Part shown: positions 1 through 5,691 of the stretch, piece after piece
Layout of the letters: each line of letters opens with the position of its first letter
Position numbering within the stretch: position 1 is the stretch's first letter
Assembly: GCA_022615595.1 (NCBI GenBank)
Contig: JAKEGI010000056.1
Coordinates: 1 to 5,691, forward strand
Reading direction: 5' to 3'
DNA length: 5,691 nt
Source of the DNA: Bacteroidales bacterium
GTDB lineage: Bacteria; Bacteroidota; Bacteroidia; Bacteroidales; VadinHA17
Made by a program: the position numbers and the translations under genes
The notes under the pieces: model-generated
Databases searched by the model: none
What the model was told of the DNA's origin: nothing
The model's input: only the letters and a program-made list of their open reading frames with translations

Positions 1-227
1 AGCGGTTCTCCCTTTGCTGCCCGCTCCGCTGCTGATAAAATCCGTCCGGCTGTTTCATGATCGGCTTGCTGGTCACCGAAGGCAAGCTGCCGGGCACTGC
101 CCATGCCTGTGTACTCGCCAATGATAACCGATGCCATTGCCTCTGCCTCAGCCTGTTGCCACAGGCCAGACAGCAGGTGTGCCACATGACGACGTAATTC
201 GGTTATTGTTTGTACCTTTTCGGCCAT
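1..227 (-). CDS. prmC: Peptide chain release factor N5-glutamine methyltransferase PrmC (HemK), N-terminal part, cut by window edge
   Basis: PrmC methylates the glutamine of the GGQ motif in release factors RF1 and RF2 in the cytoplasm, using S-adenosylmethionine. Reading the minus strand from the ATG at 227-225 gives 75 uninterrupted codons up to the window edge. They start MAEKVQTITELRRHV and continue as a helical segment containing QQAEAEAMASVIIGEY. The visible end reads ILSAAERAAKGEP, which fits the family pattern just before the conserved G-E-P-[LV]-Q-Y-[IL]-x-G motif. This is the helical substrate-binding domain; the methyltransferase fold and its catalytic NPPY motif lie beyond the window, so the identification rests on the N-terminal domain only. 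The gene is divergent from ribD with a 25-bp gap. There is no Shine-Dalgarno sequence, but a TAnnTTTG box sits 4 nt before the start. As I recall, prmC and ribD are often neighbours in Bacteroidota, which supports the call. An unrelated helical protein is possible but unlikely. Confidence 0.85.
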   Translation of the reverse strand, partial: MAEKVQTITELRRHVAHLLSGLWQQAEAEAMASVIIGEYTGMGSARQLAFGDQQADHETAGRILSAAERAAKGEP

Positions 228-231
228 GATT

Positions 232-239
232 CAAAGATA
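232..239 (-). promoter_or_regulatory. Candidate -7 promoter box for prmC
   Basis: On the minus strand the bases read TATCTTTG, an exact match to the Bacteroidota -7 consensus TAnnTTTG, in the 25-bp gap between prmC and ribD. The prmC ATG begins 4 nt downstream, so transcription would start at or very near the start codon and give a nearly leaderless message. No TTG or TTTG element is visible 17-23 nt upstream, a region that lies inside the ribD 5' end. The call therefore rests on one short box. Confidence 0.25.
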
Positions 240-252
240 GGAAATTGAACCT

Positions 253-1302
253 ATGGCTCATTCTGACGACTTTATCTATATGCGGCGCTGCCTTGACCTT
301 GCGGTAAGGGCGGAAGGCAATACATCACCCAACCCGCTCGTCGGTTCGGTCATCGTGCATGAAGGCACGATTATCGGAGAGGGATACCACCTGAGGGCAG
401 GCACTCCGCATGCAGAGGTGCATGCAATAAATGCCGTCGCTGATAAGAGCCTGCTGCCGCATTCAACGCTATATGCCAGTCTTGAACCCTGTTCTCATCA
501 TGGACGCACCCCTCCATGCACTGACCTGATAATCAGGAGCGGCATAAAGCGTGTTGTGGTTGGCACAGTTGATACAAGCCTCAAAGTTGCCGGAAGGGGA
601 ATAGAGAAGATGATGGCATCAGGTATTGAGGTCGTTGCCGGAGTAGCGGAGGATGAATGCCGGTGGGTTAACAGGAGGTTTTTTACCTGGCATGAAAAAA
701 AACGGCCATATGTGATACTAAAATGGGCCCGGAGTGCAGACGGATACATCGACTTCAACCGGTCACCGGGTGAAGCCGCAGAGCCTCACTGGATAACAGG
801 AATGACAGAGAGAGTACTCGTCCATCGCTGGAGGGCGGCAGAAGATGCCATCCTTGCCGGAGGCGGAACAGTAAGGGCGGACAATCCGTCACTCGATGTG
901 CGCCTATGGAGAGGGAAAAACCCCGTCAGGGTGATCGTTAGCCGCAGCGGAGACCTCGACCCCGGATCAAAGATATTCAACACGACAGCAGATGTGATCC
1001 TTTTTACACGGAACTGGGATGTCTCATTCCAGAACACGCTGGTGATATATCTTAAAGAAGATCAGGACTTTATCAGAGAAGTACTGAATACCCTCCATCA
1101 GATGGGCATTCAGTCACTCTTTGTCGAGGGCGGTGCATTCATAATAAAAAGCTTCATTGCCTCAGGACTATGGGATGAAGCCTGGCGCTTCACCGGAAAG
1201 AAGAATTTCGGCGGAGGCGTCCCCGATCCTTTTTTTTCTTTCACTGCCGGCAGATCATACCGTTTTAAGAACAGTCTTCTGGAAACAGCCTTGAATTTTT
1301 GA
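253..1302 (+). CDS. ribD: Bifunctional riboflavin biosynthesis protein RibD (pyrimidine deaminase / pyrimidine reductase)
   Basis: RibD carries out two consecutive cytoplasmic steps of riboflavin synthesis. It deaminates diaminohydroxyphosphoribosylaminopyrimidine, then reduces the ribosyl side chain with NADPH. The 349 residues are full length (E. coli RibD has 367). Residues about 5-145 form the cytidine-deaminase-like domain, with TSPNPLVGSVIV at 24-35, H53-A-E55 as zinc ligand and proton shuttle, and PCSHHGRTPPC at 79-89 giving zinc ligands Cys80 and Cys89. From about residue 150 the reductase domain begins (RPYVILKWARSADGYI), with ILAGGGTVRADNPSLDVR and a late LFVEGGA glycine motif. The start at 253 puts DDFIYMRRCLDLA in the usual family position; a weak AGGA lies 10 nt upstream. 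The usual D-P-N-P motif reads D-T-S-L at 107-110. Runs of eight A (695-702) and eight T (1230-1237) are tolerated in frame. The 25-bp upstream gap leaves no room for an FMN riboswitch. Confidence 0.97.
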   Translation: MAHSDDFIYMRRCLDLAVRAEGNTSPNPLVGSVIVHEGTIIGEGYHLRAGTPHAEVHAINAVADKSLLPHSTLYASLEPCSHHGRTPPCTDLIIRSGIKRVVVGTVDTSLKVAGRGIEKMMASGIEVVAGVAEDECRWVNRRFFTWHEKKRPYVILKWARSADGYIDFNRSPGEAAEPHWITGMTERVLVHRWRAAEDAILAGGGTVRADNPSLDVRLWRGKNPVRVIVSRSGDLDPGSKIFNTTADVILFTRNWDVSFQNTLVIYLKEDQDFIREVLNTLHQMGIQSLFVEGGAFIIKSFIASGLWDEAWRFTGKKNFGGGVPDPFFSFTAGRSYRFKNSLLETALNF

Positions 1303-1321
1303 CTAAACTCACTTTTTGATA

Positions 1322-1351
1322 TGTTAATAACTGATTTTTTGTTGTTAATAA
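1322..1351. repeat. Direct repeat TGTTAATAA, two copies 21 bp apart
   Basis: TGTTAATAA occurs exactly at 1322-1330 and again at 1343-1351 in the AT-rich spacer. The 21-bp period is two helical turns, so both copies would face the same side of the DNA. The second copy lies between the proposed -33 and -7 elements and the first lies just upstream, a layout that would suit a dimeric regulator of the caspase-propeller unit. The spacer is very AT-rich, so chance similarity is a real alternative. Confidence 0.35.
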
Positions 1352-1370
1352 ATAAATTTTTGTATTTTTG
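1338..1370 (+). promoter_or_regulatory. Candidate Bacteroidota-type promoter for the caspase/propeller gene pair
   Basis: TATTTTTG at 1363-1370 matches the -7 consensus TAnnTTTG exactly. TTTG at 1338-1341 precedes it with a 21-nt spacer, and a second TTG at 1342-1344 would give an 18-nt spacer; both distances are within the range known for this sigma factor type. Transcription would begin near 1375, leaving a leader of about 25 nt before the ATG at 1400. The bases before the ATG (GCTAAAATC) are A-rich with no Shine-Dalgarno sequence, which is typical of the phylum. The whole 97-bp spacer (1303-1399) contains nothing else that I can support apart from the direct repeat. Confidence 0.5.
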
Positions 1371-1399
1371 ATATCCCATTTTATAAATGAGCTAAAATC

Positions 1400-3784
1400 A
1401 TGAAACGAGGATTCTCAGTTCTTGTAATTGTTCTCTTCACAGCTGGATTGACTCTTTCCGGGCAGACTGCCCGCAAATACATCAAGGCCGGTGAAGAGTT
1501 TGTCAGGAACGGTATGTTCGATGATGCCATCGAACAGTTCTCAAGGGCCATAGATGAGGCTCCGGCATCGCCTGACGGATATGTTAACAGGGCAGGTGCC
1601 TACGAATCAACAGGCAACTACGGGCTTGCATATGATGACTACCACAGGGCGGTAAATTTCGAATCTGATGACCCGGGTATACTTTATAACCTGGGCAGAA
1701 TGTGCAATAAGCTTGCTGGTGCCGAGGGCGCAACGAATGCCGAGAGAGAGAGGTATTATCTCGAGGCTGTGGAAGTTCTGCAGAAAGCCATCGATGCCGA
1801 ATACCGGAACGGAAAGCTGTATACGGAAAAGGTTGTTTCGCTGATCGGTCTTGAATTGTGGGACAAGGCGCTGGGCGCCTCTGACACTGCCATTCAGATG
1901 AGAGATGACGCAATCAACTATTATTACCAGGGGATCATCTACCAGAGGATGAAGGATGACAACACGGCCAGGAGACAGCTTGAGAAGGCAGTGACAAAGG
2001 ATAAATATCTGTCAGTCGCCAGGCTTGAACTCGCCAGGGTCCTTATCCGCCAGGGCGATGTCAACAGTGCTCTGGGTCAGTGCCAGGTGGTCATCTCTCA
2101 GGATGAGAAATATGTCGATGCCTATCTGACACGGGCAACGGCTTATCAGGCAAAGCTTGACTACCCTTCGGCAATAAATGACATAAGCACTGCCATACTT
2201 CTAGAACCGGCTAGGAAAAGCCATTACGTTAAGAGAGGCATATATTACCAGAACTTTAACCAGCATCTAGCCGCCATAAACGACTTTACAAAGGCCCTGG
2301 CGATAGATCAGTATCAGTCTGAGGTCTATCTCCTCCGCGCAAAGTCATACGAGGAGATAAATGACTTCGAGAAAGCCGGGTCTGACTATGCAAAAATAAT
2401 ATCGCTGAGTGAGGACAGCACTCCCGCCAGGAAGCTTATGGCTGAGGCGAACGAGAGGCTGTTCATTATCAACCGCGAGACAGGCAGCCCGGAGATATTA
2501 ATAGAGTCTCCGACGATAATCGAAGGCCGCGAGATTGAAGTGGGGGTTGACCGTACGAGCGTGCTTGTCACCGGCAAGATAAGTGACAAGAGCCTGCTGG
2601 CTGAGTTCTCCATCAACAATGTCCCGGTCATGTATGAAGGACGCAGCGGAACCATTCCATTTACCGCTGAAGTGGGGATATCATCTGACGAGATTGTCAG
2701 AATAGTGGCACGCGATGTTTATAACAACGAGAGTGTACTTACATATCGCATCAGGAGGACTGAGACAGATGCGCCTGTGATACAGATTCTCACGCCCTAT
2801 GTCTCAGCCGGCGAGGCGCTTGTCATTGACAGTGTTGCCACCAGCATTGACATAGAGGGCAAGGTGTTTGACCAGAACCTCATCAAATCCGTAAAGATTG
2901 ACAACATCAGTGCACAGTTCTCGCAGGATAACCTTAACCCGTCATTCATAGCCAGGGGCATTGATGTCAGGAACAATGACAAGGTAACGATACTGGTTGA
3001 AGACAAATATGGCAACCGGACAATCAGGGATTACCCCCTGAACCGCAACGGCAGCACTATTTCCGCATCCAATCCGATGGGGAATACCCTTGTGGTGTTC
3101 ATTGAGAACAGTGACTATGAGAATTTTGCCATTCTTGAGGGACCGCAGAAGGATGCAAACCTGATCACCGGGGTCCTTGAAGACAATTATCAGGTCCTGC
3201 CCATACGAAGACTGCGTAACCAGACCAAGCAGCAGATGGAAAAGTTCTTCTCCATTGATCTTCGTGATGAGGTGCGTGCAAGGCAGATCAAGTCACTCGT
3301 GATATGGTTTGCCGGCCATGGCAAGTTCATCAATGACGTTGGCTACTGGATACCTGTTGACGCACGCCGTGACGAGGAGTTCACCTACTACAGTCTCAAC
3401 ACCCTCAGGGCTTCCATGGAGACATACATGAATTACCTTACCCATGTCCTTGTTGTGACCGACGCCTGTGAGTCAGGCCCGAGCTTCTACCAGGCAATGA
3501 GGTCAGATACCAAAGCCCGTGACTGCGCTGACTGGAAGGCCACGCAGTTTAAGTCGAGCCAGGTCTTCTCCTCTGCCGGATATGAGCTTGCCATTGATGA
3601 CTCACAGTTCACCCGTACCTTTGTCGGTGCTCTGCGCGGTAACCCGAACACCTGCATCTCAATAGACGAGATTGCTACCCAGGTTACCAGGGCTGTTACA
3701 CAGAACAACCGTCAGAAGCCAAAGTTCGGAAAGATAACAGGGCTCAAGGACGAAGACGGAACATTCTTCTTCGTAAAGAAATAA
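1400..3784 (+). CDS. Exported TPR - beta-sandwich - caspase-like (peptidase C14) protein
   Basis: This is a 794-residue predicted cysteine peptidase with interaction modules; its substrate and role are unknown. Residues 1-22 form a signal peptide (basic MKR, hydrophobic core, then LTLSGQ) with no lipobox cysteine, so a soluble periplasmic or envelope location is expected. Nine TPR units follow in register at about 24-57, 58-91, 92-137 (enlarged), 138-170, 171-204, 205-238, 239-272, 273-306 and 307-340. Two tandem beta-sandwich (Ig-like) units occupy about 364-455 and 457-555; they match each other at G392-K...D396 and G487-K...D491. The C14 domain spans 562-794. It has the N-terminal strand LVVFIENSDY, then GPQKDANLITGVL, catalytic His640 in WFAGHGKF, GYWIPVDA, and catalytic Cys690 in VVTDACESG. 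The end reads QKPKFGKI...GTFFFVKK, as in complete family members. Asp688 sits where metacaspases place an S1-pocket acid, hinting at a basic P1 residue. The next gene starts 4 bp downstream. The domain calls are firm; the cellular function is not known. Confidence 0.93.
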   Translation: MKRGFSVLVIVLFTAGLTLSGQTARKYIKAGEEFVRNGMFDDAIEQFSRAIDEAPASPDGYVNRAGAYESTGNYGLAYDDYHRAVNFESDDPGILYNLGRMCNKLAGAEGATNAERERYYLEAVEVLQKAIDAEYRNGKLYTEKVVSLIGLELWDKALGASDTAIQMRDDAINYYYQGIIYQRMKDDNTARRQLEKAVTKDKYLSVARLELARVLIRQGDVNSALGQCQVVISQDEKYVDAYLTRATAYQAKLDYPSAINDISTAILLEPARKSHYVKRGIYYQNFNQHLAAINDFTKALAIDQYQSEVYLLRAKSYEEINDFEKAGSDYAKIISLSEDSTPARKLMAEANERLFIINRETGSPEILIESPTIIEGREIEVGVDRTSVLVTGKISDKSLLAEFSINNVPVMYEGRSGTIPFTAEVGISSDEIVRIVARDVYNNESVLTYRIRRTETDAPVIQILTPYVSAGEALVIDSVATSIDIEGKVFDQNLIKSVKIDNISAQFSQDNLNPSFIARGIDVRNNDKVTILVEDKYGNRTIRDYPLNRNGSTISASNPMGNTLVVFIENSDYENFAILEGPQKDANLITGVLEDNYQVLPIRRLRNQTKQQMEKFFSIDLRDEVRARQIKSLVIWFAGHGKFINDVGYWIPVDARRDEEFTYYSLNTLRASMETYMNYLTHVLVVTDACESGPSFYQAMRSDTKARDCADWKATQFKSSQVFSSAGYELAIDDSQFTRTFVGALRGNPNTCISIDEIATQVTRAVTQNNRQKPKFGKITGLKDEDGTFFFVKK

Positions 3785-3788
3785 CCTG

Positions 3789-5691
3789 ATGCAGGGAAGA
3801 AGAGGCTTTTGCGTAACATTTTCAGTTTGTTCATTAGCCTGGCTGCTTCTTTTCCTTGTTGCCACCCCTCGCAACGCCGCAGGACAGAACTATTACTTTC
3901 AGCATCTGAGCTCAAAGGAAGGGCTCAGTGCATCAAAAATCTATACAGTCATTCAGGATGCAAACGACTTTATCTGGTTGGGGACAGGCAGCGGGGTGAC
4001 ACGTTTCGACGGCCTGCGGTTTGAGAATTTCTCAACATCTGACGGACTCGCTCCCGGGGGAGTGAAAAGCATACTCGAGGACAGCTTCGGTCGTATATGG
4101 ATGGGCCACATCGGTGGAGGCATGTCACTGTTTGAGGATGATGTTTTTAAGAGAGTATCCTTCTCCTCGGTAATGTTCTCAGGCCCTGACTCAGTAAGGG
4201 TGGCAGATGCCGACGGACCTGTCTATAACCTGCGGGGAGACGTGACTGGTATCATGGAATTTGACAGGTATCTCTGGATTGCAACATCACTCGGCGGGGC
4301 GCTGAAGCTCGATGAACCCGAGCCGGGTGCCACCGTCATGACCGGACGACAATACCTTGGACGTGACGGACTGAGCAATGATGCGTTCGGGTTTCATACT
4401 GACAGTGGCGGCAACCTATACTGCATCACCGATGTCGGGATCAGGAGGTACAATTATAACACTGACCGTTTCGATCCCTACAGCCCTGAGGGCCTGACAA
4501 AGTACTTCCTTACCATCACAATGTTTGAGGATTCTAAGGGCAACATGTGGTTCGGGACTTATAACGGAGGCCTTTACAAACTCGACAGTGAGAGTGGTAA
4601 AATGGATATCTATGACACCCGTAACGGCCTGTGGGGGAACTTCGTTACTTACGTAACCGAAGACTACAGGGGCAATATCTGGGCATCATCAATGGAAGAC
4701 TGGGAAAGCAAAGGAGGGATCACCGTCTTCTCACCTGACGGATCAATTGTCTTCAACAGTGCAAACGGGCTCAATTCACTCCACCCTCTGTGCATGCTTG
4801 AAGACAAGGAGAAGAATATACTCATTGCCGACAGGGATGCAGGGTTGTTCATCTATAAGGGAGATCACCTTACCTCTTATAACGCACCTCAGTTCCTGCC
4901 GTCAAATGATGTATCATCTATTGCCCAGGATCAGACAGGCAGGTACTGGTTCGGCACACGCGAAGGATTGTCAGTTTATGACCCGGAAGAAAAGGAGGGG
5001 GGCAGTACGGACCTGACAGGCCTGCCCGCCAGCCTTCAGGGGAAACAGATAAACATTATCAAACCCGACAGTGACGGTGATGTCTGGATAGTGACGGCTG
5101 AGGATGAGATCTTCTGGTATGATCTGGAGGAAAAAACATGCCGGTTTGATCTTGACCTGAATGCAAAACTGCATTCGCTCAGGATTGCAGCGATTGAGAC
5201 AGATATTTACGGGAATCTCTGGATCGGTACTCATAAGGCTCTCATTTCATGGAATGCAGACACCAGGGAGAGCAGTACATTTACCGAGGGTCATGGCCTT
5301 ACAGGCAACAATATAACTTCGCTGTATACAGACAGCAACGGGTTTCTCTGGATCGGCACGGAGGAACGAAACGGGCTTACCAAGCTCCATCCTGGTAGAT
5401 TAATATTCACCCCGGTCGATTTCGGTGCTGACGTAAGGCCTAACGCCATTGCCGGGACACCTGACGGAACCATCTGGGTAGGTACAATAGACGGCCTTTA
5501 CGGTCTTCGTGCAGACACTGTGTGGAAGAAGCTGACAGAGGCTGACGGGTTGCTGATGAACTCCATTAACCTGCTGCAGTCAGATAATGCCGGAAACCTT
5601 TATGTCGGAACAAACCTGGGGCTGAACAGATATGACACTTCAACCGGCAAGCTCTCTTCATTCACCGAGAAGAACGGGTTTACAGGAATTG
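3789..5691 (+). CDS. Exported Reg_prop double beta-propeller sensor-type protein, C-terminus beyond window
   Basis: The frame is open for 634 codons from the ATG at 3789 to the window end. This ATG is the only one near the 5' end and is followed by a signal peptide (MQGRRGF..., hydrophobic core SLAWLLLFLVA, then NAAGQ), so the propeller is expected outside the inner membrane. The mature part opens with FQHLSSKEGLSASKIYTVIQD, the usual entry to Reg_prop (two-component regulator propeller) arrays. Thirteen blades with the D-x-x-G-x-[IL]-W-[IVF]-G-T pattern are visible. Their key aromatic or equivalent falls at W63, W104, W163, Y211, W254, W298, L345, W387, W433, W478, W521, W563 and Y605. Spacing is mostly 41-48 residues; there is an extra 15-18 residues between W104 and W163. 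Fourteen blades would make the two seven-bladed propellers known from hybrid two-component sensors, so one more blade and then a Y_Y_Y domain, a transmembrane helix and an output domain are expected past the edge. Output could be a histidine kinase, a LuxR/AraC-type DNA-binding domain or a cyclase. It lies 4 bp after the caspase-like gene, indicating cotranscription. Confidence 0.93.
   Translation, partial: MQGRRGFCVTFSVCSLAWLLLFLVATPRNAAGQNYYFQHLSSKEGLSASKIYTVIQDANDFIWLGTGSGVTRFDGLRFENFSTSDGLAPGGVKSILEDSFGRIWMGHIGGGMSLFEDDVFKRVSFSSVMFSGPDSVRVADADGPVYNLRGDVTGIMEFDRYLWIATSLGGALKLDEPEPGATVMTGRQYLGRDGLSNDAFGFHTDSGGNLYCITDVGIRRYNYNTDRFDPYSPEGLTKYFLTITMFEDSKGNMWFGTYNGGLYKLDSESGKMDIYDTRNGLWGNFVTYVTEDYRGNIWASSMEDWESKGGITVFSPDGSIVFNSANGLNSLHPLCMLEDKEKNILIADRDAGLFIYKGDHLTSYNAPQFLPSNDVSSIAQDQTGRYWFGTREGLSVYDPEEKEGGSTDLTGLPASLQGKQINIIKPDSDGDVWIVTAEDEIFWYDLEEKTCRFDLDLNAKLHSLRIAAIETDIYGNLWIGTHKALISWNADTRESSTFTEGHGLTGNNITSLYTDSNGFLWIGTEERNGLTKLHPGRLIFTPVDFGADVRPNAIAGTPDGTIWVGTIDGLYGLRADTVWKKLTEADGLLMNSINLLQSDNAGNLYVGTNLGLNRYDTSTGKLSSFTEKNGFTGI

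Noticed and set aside
228..252. FMN riboswitch upstream of ribD
   Set aside because: The gap to the divergent prmC start is only 25 bp and shows none of the conserved RFN helices; an FMN aptamer needs well over 100 nt.
695..1237. Runs of eight A and eight T in ribD as possible phase-variation or frameshift sites
   Set aside because: The reading frame continues through both runs with family-typical protein on each side, and homopolymers this long occur by chance in Lys- and Phe-rich stretches.
1324..1348. Possible terminator hairpin after ribD (TTAATAAC pairing with GTTGTTAA around a 9-nt loop)
   Set aside because: The 8-bp stem is almost all A-U with one G-U pair, has no clean U-tract directly after it, and overlaps the direct repeat. 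It is too weak to call in AT-rich DNA.
1400..1465. Lipoprotein signal on the caspase-like protein
   Set aside because: There is no cysteine in or just after the hydrophobic segment (LTLSGQTA), so a type I signal peptide fits better.
3659..3915. Two minus-strand open frames of 67-71 codons across the caspase/propeller junction
   Set aside because: They overlap coding DNA of two well-supported plus-strand genes and show no recognisable motifs.
3809..4024. Plus-strand open frame of 71 codons
   Set aside because: It lies in another frame entirely inside the 5' part of the Reg_prop gene, which has a signal peptide and family repeats in its own frame; this one is a shadow.
4664..5473. Several open frames of 60-89 codons on both strands
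   Set aside because: All are inside the propeller repeats in alternative frames; their composition mirrors the repeated Reg_prop coding sequence and none has family features.

Overview
The window looks like chromosomal DNA from a member of the Bacteroidota. Four things point there: starts lack a clear Shine-Dalgarno sequence, AT-rich spacers separate coding DNA of roughly balanced G+C, one spacer carries a TTTG / TAnnTTTG-type promoter, and there is a long protein built of Reg_prop beta-propeller repeats, a family very common in that phylum. I cannot name a genus.

Layout: (1) Positions 1-227, minus strand, hold the 5' part of prmC (release-factor glutamine methyltransferase), cut off by the window edge. 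(2) Only 25 bp separate it from the divergent, complete ribD (253-1302, plus), the bifunctional deaminase/reductase of riboflavin synthesis. These two are housekeeping genes. (3) A 97-bp AT-rich spacer (1303-1399) holds a good Bacteroidota-type promoter candidate and a 9-bp direct repeat spaced 21 bp. (4) Positions 1400-3784 encode a 794-residue exported protein with nine TPR units, two tandem beta-sandwich domains and a C-terminal caspase-like (peptidase C14) domain with an apparently intact His640/Cys690 dyad. (5) Four bases later, at 3789, a second exported protein starts and stays open to the window end (634 codons). It carries 13 visible Reg_prop blades, nearly two seven-bladed propellers, and its C-terminal part lies outside the window.

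The last two genes very probably form one transcription unit. Both products are predicted to cross the inner membrane: one carries protein-interaction modules and a protease domain, the other a sensor-type double propeller. A two-gene envelope sensing/proteolysis module is the most interesting possibility here, but it is inference. What the propeller protein does depends on the domain that follows 5691, which cannot be seen. No RNA genes, CRISPR arrays, insertion sequences or broken genes were found, and no gene-free stretch exceeds 100 bp.
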